Source: Rufibacter radiotolerans
GTDB lineage: Bacteria > Bacteroidota > Bacteroidia > Cytophagales > Hymenobacteraceae
Direction: 5' to 3'
Assembly: GCF_001078055.1 (NCBI RefSeq)
Contig: NZ_CP010777.1
Location: forward strand, 4,555,001-4,619,000
DNA length: 64,000 bases
The notes beneath the pieces were generated by a model that saw only the letters and a program-made list of their open reading frames with translations, ran no database searches and was not told where the DNA came from. Shown here one piece after another: positions 24,958 through 33,066 of the stretch. The number at the start of each line of letters is the position of its first letter. Position 1 is the first letter of the stretch. The position numbers and the translations under genes are program-made.

Positions 24958-25410
24958 ATGAATGTAAGCCGTCTTCTGGGGCTGCTTCTTTGCGCCTCTT
25001 TCTTTGCCAGCTGCGAGCAAGATGAACCCACAGACTACCTCCAGATCCAATGGAGATTCTATTCCTCCAGAGTACTGGTGCTGGGCAACCAGGCCGCCTG
25101 TAACTACCAGGTAAAACCGGCAGACATGGACTTTGAACCTTCGGCCTCCTGCCAGGATGATGATGTCTATGACTTCAGTAACGGGAAGGACCTGGTCATC
25201 TATAACGGCGCCAAGCAATGCACCAGCACAGAGCCCGCTACCGTCACCAAAGCGTATGAGCGGCGCGGCGATAAACTGACCATAGGCGGCCAGGAATACA
25301 CCATTGTGCGGCTTACCAAAGATACCCTTACGGTGAGCTACTGTGCGCCTTTGGCCTCAGCCACCGGCTACACCCAAGGCAAGGTAGGCATGAAACTGGT
25401 GAGAAAATAA
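24958..25410 (+). CDS. Lipocalin-like lipoprotein
   Basis: The frame reaches upstream to 24817, but ATG 24958 gives MNVSRLLGLLLCASFFASC, a lipoprotein signal with Cys at residue 19; this start is chosen. The ~130-residue mature part is beta-rich, has four further Cys, and ends DKLTIGGQEYTIVRLTKDTLTVSY and GKVGMKLVRK. That strand pattern resembles the small lipocalin-like domain found in many Bacteroidota lipoproteins. The ligand is unknown. It lies between the two STAS-like paralogues, on the opposite strand to both. Confidence 0.65.
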   Translation: MNVSRLLGLLLCASFFASCEQDEPTDYLQIQWRFYSSRVLVLGNQAACNYQVKPADMDFEPSASCQDDDVYDFSNGKDLVIYNGAKQCTSTEPATVTKAYERRGDKLTIGGQEYTIVRLTKDTLTVSYCAPLASATGYTQGKVGMKLVRK

Positions 25411-25488
25411 AAGAGGGTAGTACTGCCTGGCCCTTGGTTGAAACGGCATAAAGCAGAAAGGAAGAGCGCGGTGCCGGCGCAGAAAAAG

Positions 25489-25911
25489 CTAAAAATCTTG
25501 CAGCAGCCATTGCAGTGCCGCGTCTTCATAATGGAAGTCTTGTAAAGCCAGGTGATGGAGGCCTTCGGCCCGTTCAATCATATGTTCTACGGCGGCAACC
25601 TGAGCCTGGTCCTGAGACACCAGCGTGGCCATGCGCCGCAGCGGGCTGGCAATGATGAGGGGTAGCTGAGTCTCAATAATCCACTGTTCGTCTTCTGGGG
25701 AGAAGGCTTTCATCTGGCGGTTGTCGCCTAGCCACCGGGTAAGGCTATAGGTATCTACCACATGGTTACAAAGCAAAACGCCTTCACGCAGGTCAGTGCT
25801 GCTCAGGTGGCCTTTCCACATAGCCGTGCCAAATTGCCGCTCCTGATCAAACCTGATCACAAGGTTAGGGCTCTTAAAGTACACCTGGGGTAACACAAGT
25901 TGCATGGTCAA
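25489..25911 (-). CDS. STAS/SpoIIAA-like protein, paralogue 2
   Basis: 140 aa. It aligns with the protein at 24373-24780 throughout, sharing RWL(A/G)DNR(K/Q)MKA, the preceding GxLSS segment, and the C-terminal W-L near residue 137. ATG 25911 or 25905 is the start. No signal peptide. The pair probably arose by duplication; the lipoprotein at 24958 lies between them. The partner and function are unknown. Confidence 0.65.
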   Translation of the reverse strand: MTMQLVLPQVYFKSPNLVIRFDQERQFGTAMWKGHLSSTDLREGVLLCNHVVDTYSLTRWLGDNRQMKAFSPEDEQWIIETQLPLIIASPLRRMATLVSQDQAQVAAVEHMIERAEGLHHLALQDFHYEDAALQWLLQDF

Positions 25912-26185
25912 TTCTTTCTGTTTCTAAATCTAAATATTTGTTCAAAGTAAAGCAAGAATGAGGGTGCCTGCGGCGAAGGAAGGACGCGTGACAAATTCGG
26001 GCAAAGGGTGGAGAGAAAGTCAGCCCAGCTTTATCGCTACTTATAGGGAGGCCAGCGCCTGATCATCGCCTTTTATCATCAATTATTACAAGAATAGGCG
26101 GCAGGTATTGTTTTGCTGGAAACCTTCGTGCAACTTTAGGTTTACCCAATCCTACCTATCCTAAACCCAATTAACTTTTAATCCA

Positions 26186-26617
26186 ATGGCAGAAAACACC
26201 AATGACGCCTCTTTAGAAGGCTCCATAGGGCGTAAGATTGACAAAGTTGAGTTCCTGGAATTGACCCGGGCCTACAGAGACCAGCGGCTTAACCTTATTT
26301 CACGGTACGGTAACAATACAAATGACAGCCGCTCCTGCCTCTACTCCAGAGATATTCTGGAAAGCATCTTAGGCTCTGGCTGCTCTGGCGTGCGGGCGTA
26401 TTACGGCGTCCGGACTGAACCCACAGATAGCCAGCAATATACTACCCTGGTGCTGGTAGGGATAAAGAAAAACGCCTCTACCGGTATAGAAGAGGTGGTA
26501 AAGATTTTCAACGGGCTAGAGGAAGAAGAGGTACTTTACGAGTGGGGTTCCCTCTGCCCACCAGATGACGGGTGTAGCTCTAACCCGCTCTTAATAGAAA
26601 TAGACTCAGACCTATAA
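26186..26617 (+). CDS. Conserved-looking soluble protein, unknown function
   Basis: 143 aa, acidic, with five Cys (GCSGVRAYYG, CPPDDGCSSNP) and no signal peptide. ATG 26186 follows an A/T-rich leader. It begins a four-gene run with the membrane protein, kinase and response regulator; the next gene starts only 19 nt after its stop. That arrangement suggests it is co-transcribed with the signalling genes and may be a sensor or target. I recognise no family. Confidence 0.65.
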   Translation: MAENTNDASLEGSIGRKIDKVEFLELTRAYRDQRLNLISRYGNNTNDSRSCLYSRDILESILGSGCSGVRAYYGVRTEPTDSQQYTTLVLVGIKKNASTGIEEVVKIFNGLEEEEVLYEWGSLCPPDDGCSSNPLLIEIDSDL

Positions 26618-26636
26618 CCTACTTTTACCAAGATTA

Positions 26637-27281
26637 ATGGAAGTTATTTTAAAGTATGCCTACCTAAGTACGGTGGCTTTGCTGATTGTGTATTCCCTTA
26701 TCAATTTCAGGAAAATAAAAGAAGGCGGCGGCGGGTACCTGGTACTGGCGCTGGTGCTTAGCTTGCTGGTAGACCTTATAGGCAATTCCGCCAGAAAGAA
26801 TTTCAACTTTATCTGGGGCTATAACGTCTTTACCATTCTTATTTTCCCTATTTATTTTGCTTTGTTAAAACCAAGGCTGCCAGAGCGTATAAGACCTTTC
26901 ATTACCTATTTGATAGTGGGCTTTCTGGTGTTTGGTACGGCTAACTTCCTGTTTTTTCAAGGCATGCGTAGCTTTAACAATTACACCCTCTTGCTGGGGG
27001 CCTTTCTGTTAATTCTGCTAAGCCTTCTGTATTTTAAGAGCAGGTTTGATAACCCCCATGAAAACCTGCTGCAAAGCTGGACCTTCTGGGTGGCCACAGG
27101 CATGCTCCTGTATTTTACAGGCACCTTGTTTTATTTTGGGTTTATACCACGCTTCTCAGCTCTGGATAGGCAGTGGCGTATCTATTTTTATGGTATGCTG
27201 CAGGTCATGAATATTGTGATGTATATAATGTTTGGGATAGCCTTAGTATGCTTAAATCGCCGTCAGACATTATCCCAATAA
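26637..27281 (+). CDS. Multi-pass membrane protein, probable sensor partner
   Basis: 214 aa with about seven hydrophobic segments (near residues 6-23, 34-50, 60-77, 85-105, 112-130, 145-165, 180-205) and short charged loops. Its 3' end overlaps the 5' end of the kinase gene by 34 nt, indicating translational coupling. The most economical reading is that this protein is the membrane sensor and the downstream protein is the kinase, a split arrangement common in Bacteroidota. That pairing is inference. Confidence 0.65.
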   Translation: MEVILKYAYLSTVALLIVYSLINFRKIKEGGGGYLVLALVLSLLVDLIGNSARKNFNFIWGYNVFTILIFPIYFALLKPRLPERIRPFITYLIVGFLVFGTANFLFFQGMRSFNNYTLLLGAFLLILLSLLYFKSRFDNPHENLLQSWTFWVATGMLLYFTGTLFYFGFIPRFSALDRQWRIYFYGMLQVMNIVMYIMFGIALVCLNRRQTLSQ

Positions 27282-28036
27282 TCTTAATTGGTACCGCTAT
27301 TCTGCTGGTGCTGGCGCTCTTCATTGTATCTTTTCTGTTTACCTACCAGAAAAAGCAAATGCTGTATCTGCGCGAGAAAGAGCAGTTGCGGGTCAATTAT
27401 GAAAAGGCCATCTCAGAATCGCAGCTTGAGGTTCAGGAGGAAACCCTCAAGTACGTTGGGCGCGAGCTGCATGATAACATTGGGCAGATCTTGTCGTTAA
27501 TTAAAATGAACCTGCATGACCCCGCTAACCCAGACCGGGTAACCGTGGCCAAAGACCTGATTGGCGGTGCCATACAAGATGTGCGGTCGCTGTCTAAGAA
27601 CCTGAACAATGACTGGGCAGATGACATCGGCTTGCCGCAGTTGATTATGCTGGAATTGGAGAAAATACAAAGGGGCGGCTTAATCCAGACCGAACTGTTT
27701 TATGACGGCTTTCCGTGCCCCCTTGACAGCAAAAAGAAGCTGATTGTGTTCAGGGTATTTCAGGAGAGCCTCAATAACATCTTAAAACACGCCCGGGCTA
27801 CCGAGATAACGGTGCAGTTGCATGAAAAAGAGCCGGCAGAATCTTTTTATTTAGAGATAGCAGACAACGGAGTTGGTTTTGACCTGCAGAACGCCCAACT
27901 TGGGTCAGGTTTAACCAACATTCGTAAGCGGATGGAGGCGATACAGGGGCAGGTAGCAGTGAAGTCAAGGGTAGGAAGCGGCACCCGCACGGAGATTGAG
28001 CTTTCTTACCACTCAGCCACCGCCAGTGCCAATTAA
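27248..28036 (+). CDS. NarL-type sensor histidine kinase
   Basis: ATG 27248 is chosen because the protein then begins with a membrane helix (residues ~8-32) right before a coiled linker. The dimerisation motif RELHDNIGQIL gives phospho-acceptor H75. The ATP-binding domain has FQESLNNILKHARATEI (N box), IADNGVGFD (G1) and GSGLTNIRKRMEAIQG (G2). This is the HisKA_3/HATPase_c type that pairs with LuxR-type regulators, as found next door. The frame could begin earlier at 27173, but that lies well inside the previous gene. The signal is unknown. Confidence 0.88.
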   Translation: MLKSPSDIIPIILIGTAILLVLALFIVSFLFTYQKKQMLYLREKEQLRVNYEKAISESQLEVQEETLKYVGRELHDNIGQILSLIKMNLHDPANPDRVTVAKDLIGGAIQDVRSLSKNLNNDWADDIGLPQLIMLELEKIQRGGLIQTELFYDGFPCPLDSKKKLIVFRVFQESLNNILKHARATEITVQLHEKEPAESFYLEIADNGVGFDLQNAQLGSGLTNIRKRMEAIQGQVAVKSRVGSGTRTEIELSYHSATASAN

Positions 28037-28057
28037 CAGAATTACCACAGAAATACC

Positions 28058-28699
28058 ATGATTGAAGTTGTAATTGCGGATGATCACAAGCTCTTTGCAC
28101 AGGGTTTGGCAACTGTCCTCAACAGCGACCCAGCGTTGCAGGTGAACGGTATTTTCACAGATGGGAAGTCCATGATAGACTACCTGCAGCAGAATGCTGC
28201 CCAGGTGGCCCTCATTGACCTGAACATGCCTTTCTTCAATGGCGAGAGTACCCTTAAGCGCCTCAATGAGCTAGGCATCAAGCTCCATAAGATAGTAGTG
28301 ACCATGTACGCAGATGAGGCGTTGGTCAAGACCTGCCTTGCCCTGGGCATTGACGCGTACCTACTCAAAGACACCGAGCCAAACGTAGTCATAGAAACCA
28401 TAAAGGCGGTGGTGGCCGGCACGTACGTGATGGAGAAGGAGTTAGGCACCAGCCACAACAACGCCACGGCAGACCTTTTCAAAGACGATTTCATTAACTC
28501 GCATAAGCTCTCTAAGCGGGAGATGGAGATTGTGCAATTGGTGGTAAAAGGGCTTACCAGCGCTGAAATAGCCGAAACCCTCTTCCTCTCCACCTTCACG
28601 GTAGAAACTCACCGGCGCAACATCCACCAGAAGCTCAAAGTGAAAAACACGGCTGAGCTGGTGAAAATTGCCATGGAGCAGGACATGAGCCAGATATAA
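28058..28699 (+). CDS. NarL/LuxR-family response regulator
   Basis: 213 aa. Receiver domain: acidic pair D8-D9, phospho-acceptor D54 (ALIDLNMP) and K104 (YLLKD). The C-terminal LuxR-type helix-turn-helix is KLSKREMEIVQLVVKGLTSAEIAETLFLSTFTVETHRRNI. It follows the kinase after 21 nt and completes a two-component system. Likely phosphorylated by the neighbouring kinase; its targets are not evident here. The downstream heat-shock-like gene has a sigma-54 promoter, so it is probably not the direct target. Confidence 0.9.
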   Translation: MIEVVIADDHKLFAQGLATVLNSDPALQVNGIFTDGKSMIDYLQQNAAQVALIDLNMPFFNGESTLKRLNELGIKLHKIVVTMYADEALVKTCLALGIDAYLLKDTEPNVVIETIKAVVAGTYVMEKELGTSHNNATADLFKDDFINSHKLSKREMEIVQLVVKGLTSAEIAETLFLSTFTVETHRRNIHQKLKVKNTAELVKIAMEQDMSQI

Positions 28700-28758
28700 A
28701 CGGCACCTGTTTTCGTCTTGTACCCATGAGAAGAAATTATCCTCTCATGGTGAAAACC

Positions 28759-28795
28759 CGTTTTAGGGCCGTTTCCTGAAAAGTAGGCCCAAAAC
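28759..28795. repeat. Interspersed palindrome
   Basis: CGTTTTAGGGCCGTTTCC then TGAAAAGTAGGCCCAAAAC, after the response-regulator gene. Confidence 0.7.
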
Positions 28796-28930
28796 AGAAC
28801 CTGCCTTCCGCCCGCTTTCCCTTTCTCCTTCAAAAACGTCTTTTCTTTCTTTCTGCCAATTTGCCGGTTTGGTCTAAAAGCGGCTTGTCATTTTGTCTGT
28901 AAGTGGCCTGAAAAAGCCCATTAAAGGCCT

Positions 28931-28946
28931 TGGTACGCCCTTTGCA
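28931..28946 (+). promoter_or_regulatory. Sigma-54 (-24/-12) promoter
   Basis: TGGTACGCCCTTTGCA matches TGGYACG-N4-TTGCA. GG (28932-28933) and GC (28944-28945) are separated by exactly 10 nt. Start of transcription is expected near 28956, ~30 nt before the ATG at 28985. It needs a sigma-54 activator; one is encoded at 54975. Confidence 0.75.
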
Positions 28947-28984
28947 TATTCCTCCCTGGAAACAGAGAAAGGAAAGTGAAGATC

Positions 28985-29368
28985 ATGAAACTGATAAAAG
29001 ATAAGAAGTTCTTACAGAACATAGCGCAATATATAGACCTTACCAATACGGTAGGGGGCGGGGTGGTGCAGCCGCAGGTTAAAATGACCAAGCGTAAAAG
29101 AGAAGCCATTCTGCAGGTGTTGTTACCCGGCATCTCTCTGGAACAATGCCAGGTGATGCTGGATAAAAACCAGCTTACCGTAATGGCCTTACACCAGAGC
29201 GAGCAGCAGCAGGCCTTGCAGATACCTTTGTTTAACCAGGGTTTTCTGCTGCCCCCCTTCACAGACTTCGGTCAGGTGCGGGTGGAATATATAGGCCAGG
29301 AACTGCGGGTACACATACCGTATTTGCCTAAAGGGCCGCGCTTTCTGGAGATTGAACAACCAGAGTAA
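28985..29368 (+). CDS. Divergent small-heat-shock (alpha-crystallin-like) protein
   Basis: About 127 aa. ATG 28985 is chosen over GTG 28976 because AAAGGA lies at a good distance and the sigma-54 promoter fits. The centre reads EAILQVLLPGISLEQCQVML and LTVMAL, and the end FLLPPFTDFGQVRVEY and GQELRVHIPYLP. The strand order matches an alpha-crystallin domain without the usual loop and with poor conservation of the LPG region partners. The neighbour at 29550 is a normal Hsp20. It may be a chaperone partner for stress; the call is inference from pattern. Confidence 0.6.
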   Translation: MKLIKDKKFLQNIAQYIDLTNTVGGGVVQPQVKMTKRKREAILQVLLPGISLEQCQVMLDKNQLTVMALHQSEQQQALQIPLFNQGFLLPPFTDFGQVRVEYIGQELRVHIPYLPKGPRFLEIEQPE

Positions 29369-29426
29369 TGTCTCGTTTAAAAATTAACAGTGCCAGCCGG
29401 GCGCTGTAGGTACTTATGTAAAGAGT

Positions 29427-29463
29427 GGTTTAACGCTCTTTTTGGAAAAACAGGCTTAAAACG
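29427..29463. repeat. Interspersed palindrome
   Basis: GGTTTAACGCTCTTTTT then GGAAAAACAGGCTTAAAACG. The left arm is decayed. Lies between the two heat-shock-like genes. Confidence 0.55.
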
Positions 29464-29549
29464 GCCCTCGTGCTTGTAGGTTAATTTGATGGTAAAAGCA
29501 GCGCCGCAGGCGCTGCCCAGTGTTTTAACCCATTAAAAAAGGAGAAATT

Positions 29550-30101
29550 ATGGCTATTCAACGTTATGGTAGCGGTTTTGAAGACATGATGCCGCAATCC
29601 TTTAGCACCATGCTAGACAAATTCTTTAATGAGTCTGTGAACAGCAGAGAACGGTTGAACAAGTTTAACCCGCAGGTAGACACCTGTGAAACCGAGAACG
29701 GGTATGAGATTGACGTGTCTTTGCCCGGCCTGAAAAAAGAAGACATCTCTCTGGATTTTCAGCAAGGGCGCCTTACCATTTCAGGCGAGCGCCAGTTCAG
29801 CAACGAGAAGAAAGAGAAGCGCTACCACATGATTGAGAGTCAGTACGGGGCCTTCAGCCGGTCCTTCCTGCTGCCAGACACAGTGAACGCTGAGAAAATT
29901 GAAGCTGTTTTTGAAGACGGAATCCTGCACGTGACCGTTCCTAAAGACGAGCGTAAAACCACGCGTCACCGCATTGAGGTGCGCAGCGGCGCCGGCCAGG
30001 CCCGGCAACTAGATAAAAACGTTGGCCAAAAGGGCGGCAGCCTGGAGGAGTCAAAGTTGCAGGGCAATGGCAAAGAGAAAGCAAAAGCCAGCCATAAATA
30101 A
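29550..30101 (+). CDS. Hsp20/alpha-crystallin family small heat-shock protein
   Basis: 183 aa with a start after AAAAAAGGAGAAA, an unusually clear ribosome-binding site for this phylum. The alpha-crystallin domain spans ~45-150: YEIDVSLPGLKKEDISLDF, RLTISGERQF, AFSRSFLLPDTVNAEKIEAVFEDGILHVTVPK. The C-terminal tail is Lys/Gly-rich and disordered; a canonical I-x-I motif appears weakly as HRIEV. It holds unfolded proteins under heat or oxidative stress. A bidirectional terminator follows. Confidence 0.93.
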   Translation: MAIQRYGSGFEDMMPQSFSTMLDKFFNESVNSRERLNKFNPQVDTCETENGYEIDVSLPGLKKEDISLDFQQGRLTISGERQFSNEKKEKRYHMIESQYGAFSRSFLLPDTVNAEKIEAVFEDGILHVTVPKDERKTTRHRIEVRSGAGQARQLDKNVGQKGGSLEESKLQGNGKEKAKASHK

Positions 30102-30140
30102 CCTGCTCTTTCCCTTAGAGGAGACCATAAGCGTCAAAAA

Positions 30141-30172
30141 CAAGAACGCCCCTGTTTACAGGGGCGTTCTTG
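30141..30172. terminator. Bidirectional terminator between convergent genes
   Basis: CAAGAACGCCCCTG TTTA CAGGGGCGTTCTTG, with T-runs on both sides. It serves the Hsp20 gene and the minus-strand small membrane protein gene. Confidence 0.85.
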
Positions 30173-30194
30173 TTTTATAGAATTTTAAAAGAGG

Positions 30195-30446
30195 TTAACC
30201 TTGCATGCCACTGCTCAGGGCCGCACCGCCCTCTCCTTTGTCGTTTCCGGTTCCGTCTGACACGCTGCCGGGGTTAGGAGACACTTTGGTGGTTTGGCCA
30301 GGGGAAGCGGGTTGTTGCGGGGTACCGCCAGAGATACGGGTAGTGGTGCCTTCCTGGGCGGCACCGGCTTTACTTGCTCTCACGTAATAGATCGTTATAA
30401 ACAAAGCGATTATCAGCAGGATAGTCAGGGCAATAAACATAGTCAA
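30195..30446 (-). CDS. Small single-pass membrane protein
   Basis: 83 aa. One N-terminal helix (residues ~3-22, MFIALTILLIIALFITIYYV) and a Gly/Thr/Ser/Pro-rich tail that is probably disordered. An ATG at 30440 (third codon) is an alternative start. The tail is predicted to be extracytoplasmic or cytoplasmic depending on topology, and the Lys/Arg at 24-26 favours cytoplasmic. I recognise no family. It is convergent with Hsp20 and shares its terminator. Confidence 0.55.
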   Translation of the reverse strand: MTMFIALTILLIIALFITIYYVRASKAGAAQEGTTTRISGGTPQQPASPGQTTKVSPNPGSVSDGTGNDKGEGGAALSSGMQG

Positions 30447-30599
30447 ATCAGTTAAGGTGAAACATGGGGGTATTCCCTTTTACTCTTTCCTGATGTTTTG
30501 GGTTAACTTTGGGGTAGGGCCGCGATTTGCGGCCTAAAAGCAGATCAATGTTTTTTTTTATATTTTCAATAGCTTTCCGGTTTTTAACGTTTTGTAAGC

Positions 30600-31370
30600 A
30601 TGATGAAAAAACTTTTCCTTTTGGTGTTGTTGGCGTGGGCCGGGGTAAGCCAGGCCCAGGACGTGTCTTCTGGTACACCTTACTTTGTGGAGCTGCAAAA
30701 CGGCCAGCGCGTGTATGCCCGCCGGCTCCAGTTCAAAAGCCCCCTCTTCAAGCAAAACTATTTTCTCCTGGATGATTCCCTGCGGTACAGCCCCGAAATG
30801 ATCAAGTACTACCAGAGCCAGGACGGCTTTTTTGCCCGGGTAGATGCCGGCCGCCGGTTCAGTGATTTTGCCCAGCGCGAACAGGCCGGCAAGGTGTCTA
30901 CTTACTTTGTCTACCGTACAGATTACAACTCCTACGGCCCGGGCATTGGCGTAGGCATGGGCGGTGTAGGAATGGGGGGCTATGGCTACGGCGGCTACCC
31001 TACCCAGCGCCGGGTGTATTATTTCTCCAAAGAGAACGGTCCGCTGCAACCGCTTACCTACAAGAACCTGCGGCCTGCCCTGGCAGATAACCCAGGCAGC
31101 CTGGAAAGCCTGCAAGACTACAAACGCGGGCAGAACATACAGACTGGTATCTACATTGCCGGGGCTGGCGTACTGGTAGCCGGGCTGCAACAACAGTTCA
31201 GGGGTGGCTCCACTTCTGGCTCCAACTTCTCTACCCTTACGTTGGTAGGCGCAGGCATCATGCTTATTCCCCAGCTCATTAAGCTGGTGAAAAAGGACAA
31301 ACTTTCTGAAGCCATAGACCTGTATAATTATACCCCCCGGGAGGCCGCTCCCAAAGTAGAAGAAGAATAG
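30600..31370 (+). CDS. Secreted protein with Gly-rich membrane-active region
   Basis: 256 aa with a signal peptide ending GVSQAQDV. The middle holds PGIGVGMGGVGMGGYGYGGYP, a Gly/Tyr-rich loop. Two hydrophobic segments follow (TGIYIAGAGVLVAGL, TLVGAGIMLIPQLIKL). The end is acidic. It could be an outer-membrane or periplasmic protein with short amphipathic helices. I recognise no family. A bidirectional terminator follows at 31391. Confidence 0.6.
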   Translation: MMKKLFLLVLLAWAGVSQAQDVSSGTPYFVELQNGQRVYARRLQFKSPLFKQNYFLLDDSLRYSPEMIKYYQSQDGFFARVDAGRRFSDFAQREQAGKVSTYFVYRTDYNSYGPGIGVGMGGVGMGGYGYGGYPTQRRVYYFSKENGPLQPLTYKNLRPALADNPGSLESLQDYKRGQNIQTGIYIAGAGVLVAGLQQQFRGGSTSGSNFSTLTLVGAGIMLIPQLIKLVKKDKLSEAIDLYNYTPREAAPKVEEE

Positions 31371-31390
31371 CCTTAACAGGAAGATTGATT

Positions 31391-31434
31391 AAACGCAAAG
31401 CGCCCGCTCTATAAGGAGCGGGCGCTTTGCGTTT
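31391..31434. terminator. Bidirectional terminator between convergent genes
   Basis: AAACGCAAAGCGCCCGCTC pairs with GAGCGGGCGCTTTGCGTTT around TATAAG. A very strong stem of 19 bp between the genes ending at 31370 and 31458. Confidence 0.88.
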
Positions 31435-31457
31435 AACGCTAAAACGGTGCACAGAAG

Positions 31458-31772
31458 TTAAAGTCTGGCGCTTTTGGTACCGTCTTGTGAAAGTTTAGCG
31501 GCAGTCACCTTCTTGCCTTTTTTCGCTTTCAGGTAAGAGGTGAGCACATAGCCTCCTTCGCCGTCAATCTGCACCAGTGTCCATTGACGATTTTGCTCGC
31601 GCATCACAATAATTTCGTCTTCGGGGTTCAGTAGGCGCATTACCTCTCCTTTTGGGTCTGGCTGGCGGTACATTTTAACTTTGTCTGCATTAACCCGGCT
31701 GGTTGGTCCTTGGGCCATTACGGCCATTACTTGTACTAAAACTAAAGCGGCGATTAAAAATAAACGTTTCAT
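31458..31772 (-). CDS. Secreted SH3-domain protein
   Basis: 104 aa. A signal peptide ends near VMAVMAQGP. The mature part has NADKVKMYRQPDPKGEVMRLLNPEDEIIV and WTLVQIDGEGGYVLTSYL, the pattern of a bacterial SH3 (SH3_3) domain, then a Lys-rich tail. Such domains bind peptidoglycan or proteins in the periplasm. The ligand is unknown. The long gap upstream of it has no recognisable promoter. Confidence 0.75.
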   Translation of the reverse strand: MKRLFLIAALVLVQVMAVMAQGPTSRVNADKVKMYRQPDPKGEVMRLLNPEDEIIVMREQNRQWTLVQIDGEGGYVLTSYLKAKKGKKVTAAKLSQDGTKSARL

Positions 31773-32480
31773 AGTAATGTGTTTTAAATGTGAAAAAAGG
31801 AATGGTTTTTTGTTAAAAAATTGAGTTCGTAAATCACCTTTATTAAAAAAAGGACATAGGTGTCAGGGGTAGAAATTCTACCAGTTTGTTTTGGCATTTA
31901 AGCCTTATGAAATAGCTCTATTAGTTTTTATTAGATGCTGTTCTCTTAAATAGATGCAGATTTAAAAAGATGGTTGCTTGGGGTTTGAAAAAAATATTTT
32001 AGTGTTCCTTTCCTTATGTTCTTACAGTTATGTCTGAGGGCGCGTTTTGCCTTGGTGCTTGTTTCGATACTTCCCTTACCCTTTTGCAAGGCCTGTGCCA
32101 AATGGTTAAGTAATTGATAATCAATACTATTTAAAATTAGAACTGACCACCTATGAACACTTTATGTTTAAAAGTGAACAGTTTTTCATCCAAGTAGTAT
32201 AACCCTTCTCCTTGCTCTCTGATATTTCTCTTTTCATGGGCCAGGTTTTATAGTAGGTCTTGGGTTATTACTGGCATCTTATACCGGTTATATGCTGTAA
32301 CAAGAAATTTTATGCAGTTTTTATGCCGCTATTATTTCTTTGTATTGGTCTTATTAATCTTGCCTTCCGGAGTAAATATAAAAGGCTTTTATGGGAGTAA
32401 ATAGGCATGAAATGTTAATTAACGCATGTTTAACATAGGTGCGTTAGAATTGTCTTTTTAGTAACGTTTCCTTAATAGTT
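31773..32480. other. AT-rich gene-free interval (~700 bp)
   Basis: No frame of convincing length or composition was found on either strand, and no copy of the interspersed palindrome. It is visibly AT-rich, with many A and T runs. It could hold an unannotated RNA or a decayed gene, but I see nothing to support either. The promoter at 32484 begins right after. Confidence 0.55.
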
Positions 32481-32483
32481 GGC

Positions 32484-32513
32484 TTTGAAGCCGGGGCAGT
32501 CTTACTATTTTTG
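32484..32513 (+). promoter_or_regulatory. Bacteroidota promoter of the GNAT gene
   Basis: TTTG (32484-32487), 18-nt spacer, TATTTTTG (32506-32513). The -7 box overlaps a TTG at 32511 that could otherwise be taken as a start codon. It decides for ATG 32535 and gives a leader of ~15 nt. Confidence 0.75.
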
Positions 32514-32534
32514 CAGAGTATTGAGAACACCACC

Positions 32535-32969
32535 ATGGCGCAAGACCTAGAGATAAGAGAAATAACGTCGTTGGCCGAGATGCTGACTTGCTTCCCCTTG
32601 ATTCAATTCCTTAACCCAAATATGGAGTACCCCCGCTATGAAAGCCTGCTCCGACTGATGCTGCCTAATAACTATAGAATGGTAGGCGCCTTTCAGGGAA
32701 CCACCTGCGTAGCGCTTTCTGGCTACTGGATTGGCGCCAAGCTTTACAGCGGCAGATACCTGGAGGTAGACAATTTTGTGGTAGACGAGCAGTACCGGTC
32801 ACAGCGGGTAGGAAAGCAGTTACTGGACTGGCTTACCCAAGAGGCCGAACAAAACCAATGTGAGATGATGATGCTGGATGCCTACGTGGTGAACAACGCC
32901 GCCCATAAATTTTACCTGCGGGAAGGGTTTGTGATCAAAGGCTTCCACTTTCTCAAGCGGCTAGCATAG
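32535..32969 (+). CDS. GNAT-family acetyltransferase
   Basis: 144 aa from ATG 32535; the promoter rules out upstream in-frame starts. LEVDNFVVDEQYRSQRVGKQLLDWLTQEAEQ carries the acetyl-CoA-binding (Q/R)xxGxG/A-type motif (QRVGKQ) of GNATs. DAYVVNNAAHKFYLREGFVIKG is the typical C-terminal block. It is soluble and acts in the cytoplasm on an unknown amine. A palindrome copy and the alpha/beta hydrolase gene follow. Confidence 0.85.
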   Translation: MAQDLEIREITSLAEMLTCFPLIQFLNPNMEYPRYESLLRLMLPNNYRMVGAFQGTTCVALSGYWIGAKLYSGRYLEVDNFVVDEQYRSQRVGKQLLDWLTQEAEQNQCEMMMLDAYVVNNAAHKFYLREGFVIKGFHFLKRLA

Positions 32970-32987
32970 AAAGCAATCCACGCTTTT

Positions 32988-33027
32988 CTGTTTTAGGGCT
33001 GTTTTTAGAAAATAAGGCTTAAAACGC
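32988..33027. repeat. Interspersed palindrome
   Basis: CTGTTTTAGGGCTGTTTTTA then GAAAATAAGGCTTAAAACGC, between the GNAT and hydrolase genes. Confidence 0.7.
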
Positions 33028-33066
33028 AACGTTAGGCAAATAACGCTACCACCCTTACCCAACCAC

